Of a DNA stretch of 64,000 bases, positions 61,027 through 64,000 are shown one piece after another. The stretch is taken from NCBI RefSeq assembly GCF_016918075.2, contig NZ_JAERPS020000004.1, positions 1-64,000 of the forward strand. The letters run 5' to 3'. The position numbers were made by a program, and so were the translations under genes. The notes under the pieces are model-generated. The model was not told the origin of the DNA and did no database searches. It saw nothing but the letters and a program-made list of their open reading frames with translations. Numbering within the stretch: the stretch's first letter is position 1; each line of letters begins with the position of its first letter. The stretch comes from Rheinheimera maricola (GTDB lineage Bacteria; Pseudomonadota; Gammaproteobacteria; Enterobacterales; Alteromonadaceae).

Positions 61027-61130
61027 CAGCAGAGCGTCTCATTGCAGTTAAGTAGATAATGTTTAGTATGTCTTTATTTAGCCAACAATCACTATAAGTT
61101 TTGCAAAAAAGAGACAAAGAAAGAAGCGGA

Positions 61131-61170
61131 AGCAATAAAAGAAGGTAGGCCGCAAACTGCGCGGCCACCT
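61131..61170 (-). terminator. Terminator of the CsrB-like RNA
   Basis: A GC-rich stem (GGCCGC / GCGGCC) with a 7-base loop, extended by AGGT / ACCT across a one-base bulge, then TTCTTTTATT on the minus strand. Confidence 0.88.
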
Positions 61171-61465
61171 GAGGTCCTGTGTCGTCGTCCTGTCGATACT
61201 GTCCGTAGCATTTCATCCCTGGCTCCATCCCGGAGTGTCCAGCAAGCCTCCCGCTCGATCCTGCAATCCTTTTGCGCTATCTTCCTGACAACGCGCTCTC
61301 ATCCTGAGAGATCCTGTAACTTCCCTAGTGTTCTCATCGCCTGTGAAGAATATGAAAACTCTGTGCCATTCCTTAGCATGTCCTGCAGACCGCTCTATGC
61401 TATCCTAGCTGAGTGTTACATCCTGTACTTTGGCCAACATCCTGTTAGCTGGTCTATCCGTCTAC
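61131..61465 (-). ncRNA. csrB: CsrB-type regulatory RNA, CsrA sponge
   Basis: About 335 non-coding bases. On the minus strand I count about 20 GGA triplets between 61460 and 61174, about half as CAGGA, the repeat that names E. coli CsrB, and several sit in small hairpin loops (AAC-AGGAT-GTT, TAC-AGGA-TGTA, CTCT-CAGGAT-GAGAG). A strong terminator ends it at about 61131. CsrB RNAs bind many CsrA dimers and so relieve CsrA control of translation. A CATACT -10 candidate at 61477-61472 puts the 5' end near 61465. The gene lies between the TPR gene and a Dyp-peroxidase gene. The 5' end is an estimate. Confidence 0.85.
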
Positions 61466-61471
61466 GAACAA

Positions 61472-61477
61472 AGTATG
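61472..61477 (-). promoter_or_regulatory. -10 candidate of the CsrB-like RNA gene
   Basis: CATACT on the minus strand, about 7 bases before the estimated start. No good -35 is seen, as expected for an activator-dependent promoter. Confidence 0.5.
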
Positions 61478-61636
61478 CGCCGTTTTGTGGATTTGCGGCA
61501 TGGCTTTTTTTTAATAGACTGAGTGTAATATAATTGTAAAACAGGCGTTTTGTTAGCATTAAATATAGATATCAATAAGTTATGAATTATTTGTTTTTGT
61601 ATTCTGTAGACTAAATAGCGTTTAAACTTACTCTTT

Positions 61637-61654
61637 TGTGAGATATGTCTCACA
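61637..61654. promoter_or_regulatory. GacA/UvrY-type upstream activating palindrome
   Basis: TGTGAG-N6-CTCACA, a perfect 18-bp inverted repeat that fits the GacA/UvrY box TGTRAG-N6-CTYACA. It lies about 170-190 bp upstream of the CsrB-like RNA start, as in characterised rsmZ/csrB genes, and about 50 bp before the peroxidase ATG. Confidence 0.75.
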
Positions 61655-61706
61655 AAGCAACCGGCCAGATTGCTGCTGTAATGTGATGTCTAATAAAAGG
61701 AATAGT

Positions 61707-62654
61707 ATGGCCAGAGAACAATTAGGTATTTGTACCGAGGCAAATTTGCACAGCGATTATCTTTTATTCAATGCTGTGGAAGGCAGTGAAAGCATACTGC
61801 GTTACAAGCTTGCTCGCTTGCCGCAGGTAATTGACCGTCTTGCTGGTCATTTTTCAGAAGCATTATTAACTAGTGTGGTTGCTGTTGGGAGTAACTATTG
61901 GGCTACGTTATACCCTGATGCTATGCCACTTGGTCTTGCGCCGTTTCCAGACACGCAAGCAGAAGACATAGACCTTGCCCCTGTGCCAATTGACATATTT
62001 ATTCAGCTGCGGTCAGATCGGCGCGATGTCAATTTTATCGCATGCCAACAAGTCAAACAATTGCTCGGAGGCTATGCAGAACTGCAAGAACACATTCAGG
62101 GATTTCGTTATCTGGATGGTCGCAGCTTAACTGGTTTTATAGATATGCCTGCTAATCCGCGAGGTAAAGCAAAACGTGATGCAGCATTGATAAATCATAC
62201 ACACCAACCTGTATTTGCTGCCGGTAGCTATTTGTATCTGCAGTGTGTGAATTTATTGCTAAACACATGGCAGCTACTTAGCCTGACAGAGCAGGAAGAT
62301 ATTATGGGTATGGATAAAGTCTCAGGCCAGCCTGTTGCCGCAGACCGACAATTAGCAGATAGTCACTTTGCTTTGTTGCAATCTGCAACTGGTGTTAGCC
62401 AGAACATTTTGCTGCAACACATGCCATTTACCCGTGGCAGTGTTCATGGCGAAATGCAGTTAACTTACTCAGCTGATCCAGATGTTTTGCTACAGCAATT
62501 GCTGCGCAGGTTCGGCTTGATGGCAGATAACGCTAGCTATGACCAGTTGCTAAACTACAGCACCATTGAGTTCAGTGCTGCCTTTTTTGTACCCTCAATC
62601 AGCTTTTTGGAATTAGCAGTCAAACGCGTGTCAAGCCAGCTTCCCTTCGAATAG
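61707..62654 (+). CDS. Divergent Dyp-type peroxidase
   Basis: A 315-aa protein related to YfeX-type dye-decolorising peroxidases. I start at ATG 61707 after AAAAGGA; a frame from 61638 overlaps the regulatory palindrome. The proximal heme histidine fits His220 (ADSHF) and the distal aspartate Asp146 (GRSLTGFID). The GXXDG motif is changed (GFIDM) and the position of the distal arginine appears to be Leu236, so peroxidase chemistry may be altered. Its 3' end overlaps the convergent argR by 24 bp. Confidence 0.8.
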   Translation: MAREQLGICTEANLHSDYLLFNAVEGSESILRYKLARLPQVIDRLAGHFSEALLTSVVAVGSNYWATLYPDAMPLGLAPFPDTQAEDIDLAPVPIDIFIQLRSDRRDVNFIACQQVKQLLGGYAELQEHIQGFRYLDGRSLTGFIDMPANPRGKAKRDAALINHTHQPVFAAGSYLYLQCVNLLLNTWQLLSLTEQEDIMGMDKVSGQPVAADRQLADSHFALLQSATGVSQNILLQHMPFTRGSVHGEMQLTYSADPDVLLQQLLRRFGLMADNASYDQLLNYSTIEFSAAFFVPSISFLELAVKRVSSQLPFE

Positions 62655-63104
62655 CTCGGTCACTTTTTTCAGCGTTGAATCAATATTTTTTATGCTTTTC
62701 GGAGCAATAAAGATGGTGTCATCCCCGGCAATAGTGCCCAACACACCCTCTGCTTTACCAACTGAATCTAACAGACGGGCAATAAGTTGCGCAGCGCCCG
62801 GACTGGTGCGGATAATTATCATTACATCATTGTGTTCGATATCCAGCACCAATTGCCGCAATGGGCTTTTAGTGGTTGGCACACCGAGTTCAGGCGGCAG
62901 GGTATAAACCATTTCCTGTTTAGCGTTGCGGGTGCGTACTGCACCATATTTGCTTAACATGCGCGAGACTTTTGATTGGCTAATATTGTCAAAGCCGTCG
63001 TTTTTTAATGCGTCGACAATTTCGCCCTGAGAACCAAAGCTTTCGGTTTTCAATATTGCTTTAAATGCCTGGATCAGGGCTTCTTGTTTCGCCTGTTTAG
63101 TCAT
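62631..63104 (-). CDS. argR: Arginine repressor
   Basis: A 157-aa hexameric regulator that uses arginine as co-repressor. Winged-helix DNA-binding domain (about 1-75, [14 protein letters not shown] and [14 protein letters not shown]) and a C-terminal oligomerisation and arginine-binding domain ([13 protein letters not shown]). Divergent from mdh, as in E. coli. Confidence 0.96.
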   Translation of the reverse strand: MTKQAKQEALIQAFKAILKTESFGSQGEIVDALKNDGFDNISQSKVSRMLSKYGAVRTRNAKQEMVYTLPPELGVPTTKSPLRQLVLDIEHNDVMIIIRTSPGAAQLIARLLDSVGKAEGVLGTIAGDDTIFIAPKSIKNIDSTLKKVTELFEGKLA

Positions 63105-63291
63105 ACAACGCTTTTACCTCTTATTAATGCCGCTATATTAGCAAAGTTCGTTGTCCGGAACACTTTGTAGAGTAAATTACACTAAAATTGGCTAGAATGC
63201 TTAGACTTTAGGCTTAAGTTATTTGTATTTTCAACGCGGTTTCAGTATTGTTGGCGCGTTTTTCACTCAAGCGTTCTCAAGGGAGATAATC
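63105..63291. promoter_or_regulatory. argR / mdh divergent promoter region
   Basis: 187 bp between divergent genes. A GGGAG ribosome site lies 7-8 bases before the mdh ATG. No clear ARG box pair was identified. Confidence 0.4.
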
Positions 63292-64000
63292 ATGAAAGTT
63301 GCCGTATTAGGTGCCGCCGGTGGTATTGGCCAAGCATTGTCGTTATTGCTTAAATTAGATTTACCAGCTGGCACAGATTTAGCGTTGTATGATTTAGCGC
63401 CGGTAACACCTGGCGTGGCGGTCGACTTAAGCCATATCCCTACCGCAGTAAAAGTAACGGGTTATGGTAAAGAAGATTTGCATACCGCATTGGCTGGTGC
63501 TGATATCGTCATGATCCCGGCAGGCATGCCGCGAAAGCCAGGTATGGACCGTTCAGATTTATTTAATATCAATGCCGGTGTGGTAAAAACCTTAGCTGAA
63601 GCTATTGTGCAGCAGTGCCCTAAAGCATTAGTAGGTGTGATCACTAACCCAGTCAACACCACGGTAGCTATTGCTGCAGACGTGTTTAAGAAAGCCGGCA
63701 CTTACGATCCGCGTCGTTTGTTTGGTGTAACTACGCTGGATGTCATTCGCGCTGAAACTTTTGTTGGTGAGTTAAAAGGTAAAAACCCAACTGAAGTAAA
63801 TGTACCGGTTATTGGCGGCCACAGTGGTACCACTATCCTGCCATTACTGTCTCAGGTTGCCGGCGTAAGCTTTACTGACGAAGAAGTGGCAGCATTAACA
63901 CATCGCATCCAGAATGCCGGTACTGAAGTGGTTGAAGCGAAAGCCGGTGGCGGATCTGCAACGTTATCAATGGGCCAGGCGGCCGCACGGTTTTGTATTT
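63292..64000 (+). CDS. mdh: Malate dehydrogenase, 5' part
   Basis: The first 236 codons of NAD-dependent malate dehydrogenase, cut by the right edge. It has the nucleotide-binding motif [14 protein letters not shown], the substrate loop [13 protein letters not shown] and the catalytic-histidine segment [13 protein letters not shown]. It oxidises malate to oxaloacetate in the citric acid cycle. The start at ATG 63292 follows a GGGAG ribosome site. Confidence 0.97.
   Translation, partial: MKVAVLGAAGGIGQALSLLLKLDLPAGTDLALYDLAPVTPGVAVDLSHIPTAVKVTGYGKEDLHTALAGADIVMIPAGMPRKPGMDRSDLFNINAGVVKTLAEAIVQQCPKALVGVITNPVNTTVAIAADVFKKAGTYDPRRLFGVTTLDVIRAETFVGELKGKNPTEVNVPVIGGHSGTTILPLLSQVAGVSFTDEEVAALTHRIQNAGTEVVEAKAGGGSATLSMGQAAARFCI

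Noticed and set aside
61007..61228. A 73-codon minus-strand frame
   Set aside because: It lies across the CsrB-like RNA and its terminator; no family and no ribosome site.
61480..61530. A second UvrY-type box near the csrB promoter
   Set aside because: The only repeats seen are TGTAA-like half sites in direct orientation, not a TGTRAG-N6-CTYACA palindrome.
61462..61653. A 63-codon minus-strand frame upstream of the CsrB-like RNA
   Set aside because: It covers the promoter region and palindrome; composition is AT-rich and it matches no family.

Overview
The window looks like a chromosomal segment of a marine or brackish gammaproteobacterium of the Alteromonadales, in the Rheinheimera / Alishewanella / Arsukibacterium neighbourhood. 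That placement is inferred from gene content and order: mlaFEDCB-ibaG-murA next to degS/degQ and zapG/zapE, rplM-rpsI-petABC-sspAB, ilvY/ilvC, argR/mdh, plus a Mrp antiporter and a pectate lyase. I could not compare it with any database. No tRNA, rRNA, insertion sequence, phage or CRISPR array was seen.

Layout. 1-8273 (minus) is the 5' part of a giant repeat-rich surface or secreted protein: DUF4347 N-terminus, then bacterial Ig-like modules, a beta-helix and cadherin-like repeats. A sulfotransferase gene lies 12 bp upstream in the same operon. 9.2-25.4 kb is a metabolic and transport stretch: EamA exporter, Kv-like potassium channel, hotdog thioesterase-like protein, DnaQ-like exonuclease, DUF294 signalling protein, BCCT transporter, porin, cysM, TrmH-type methyltransferase, amidohydrolase, M48 protease with its DUF898 partner, and a pectate lyase lipoprotein. 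fumC follows, divergent from a seven-subunit Mrp Na+/H+ antiporter operon (27.4-33.2 kb) in which MrpA and MrpB are fused.

33.2-41.0 kb (minus) is the conserved envelope and nitrogen-PTS run yrbG-kdsD-kdsC-lptC-lptA-lptB-rpoN-hpf-ptsN-rapZ-ptsO. Divergent from it, 41.2-45.8 kb carries mlaFEDCB-ibaG-murA (phospholipid trafficking and peptidoglycan). degS and degQ, zapG, zapE, rplM-rpsI, the cytochrome bc1 operon petABC and sspAB follow, then ilvY/ilvC, mgsA and a large TPR protein resembling PrsT.

The most notable item is not a protein gene. Between the TPR gene and a divergent Dyp-type peroxidase gene, about 61131-61465 on the minus strand, lies a non-coding stretch with about 20 GGA triplets, many as CAGGA, and a strong intrinsic terminator. 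Upstream is an 18-bp palindrome (61637-61654) matching the GacA/UvrY box. I read this as a CsrB-type regulatory RNA gene. The window closes with argR and the 5' part of mdh.

Regulatory theme: the CsrB-like RNA and its box, and a GGA-loop hairpin in the mlaF leader that resembles a CsrA site, suggest post-transcriptional control of some envelope functions here. This is inference.
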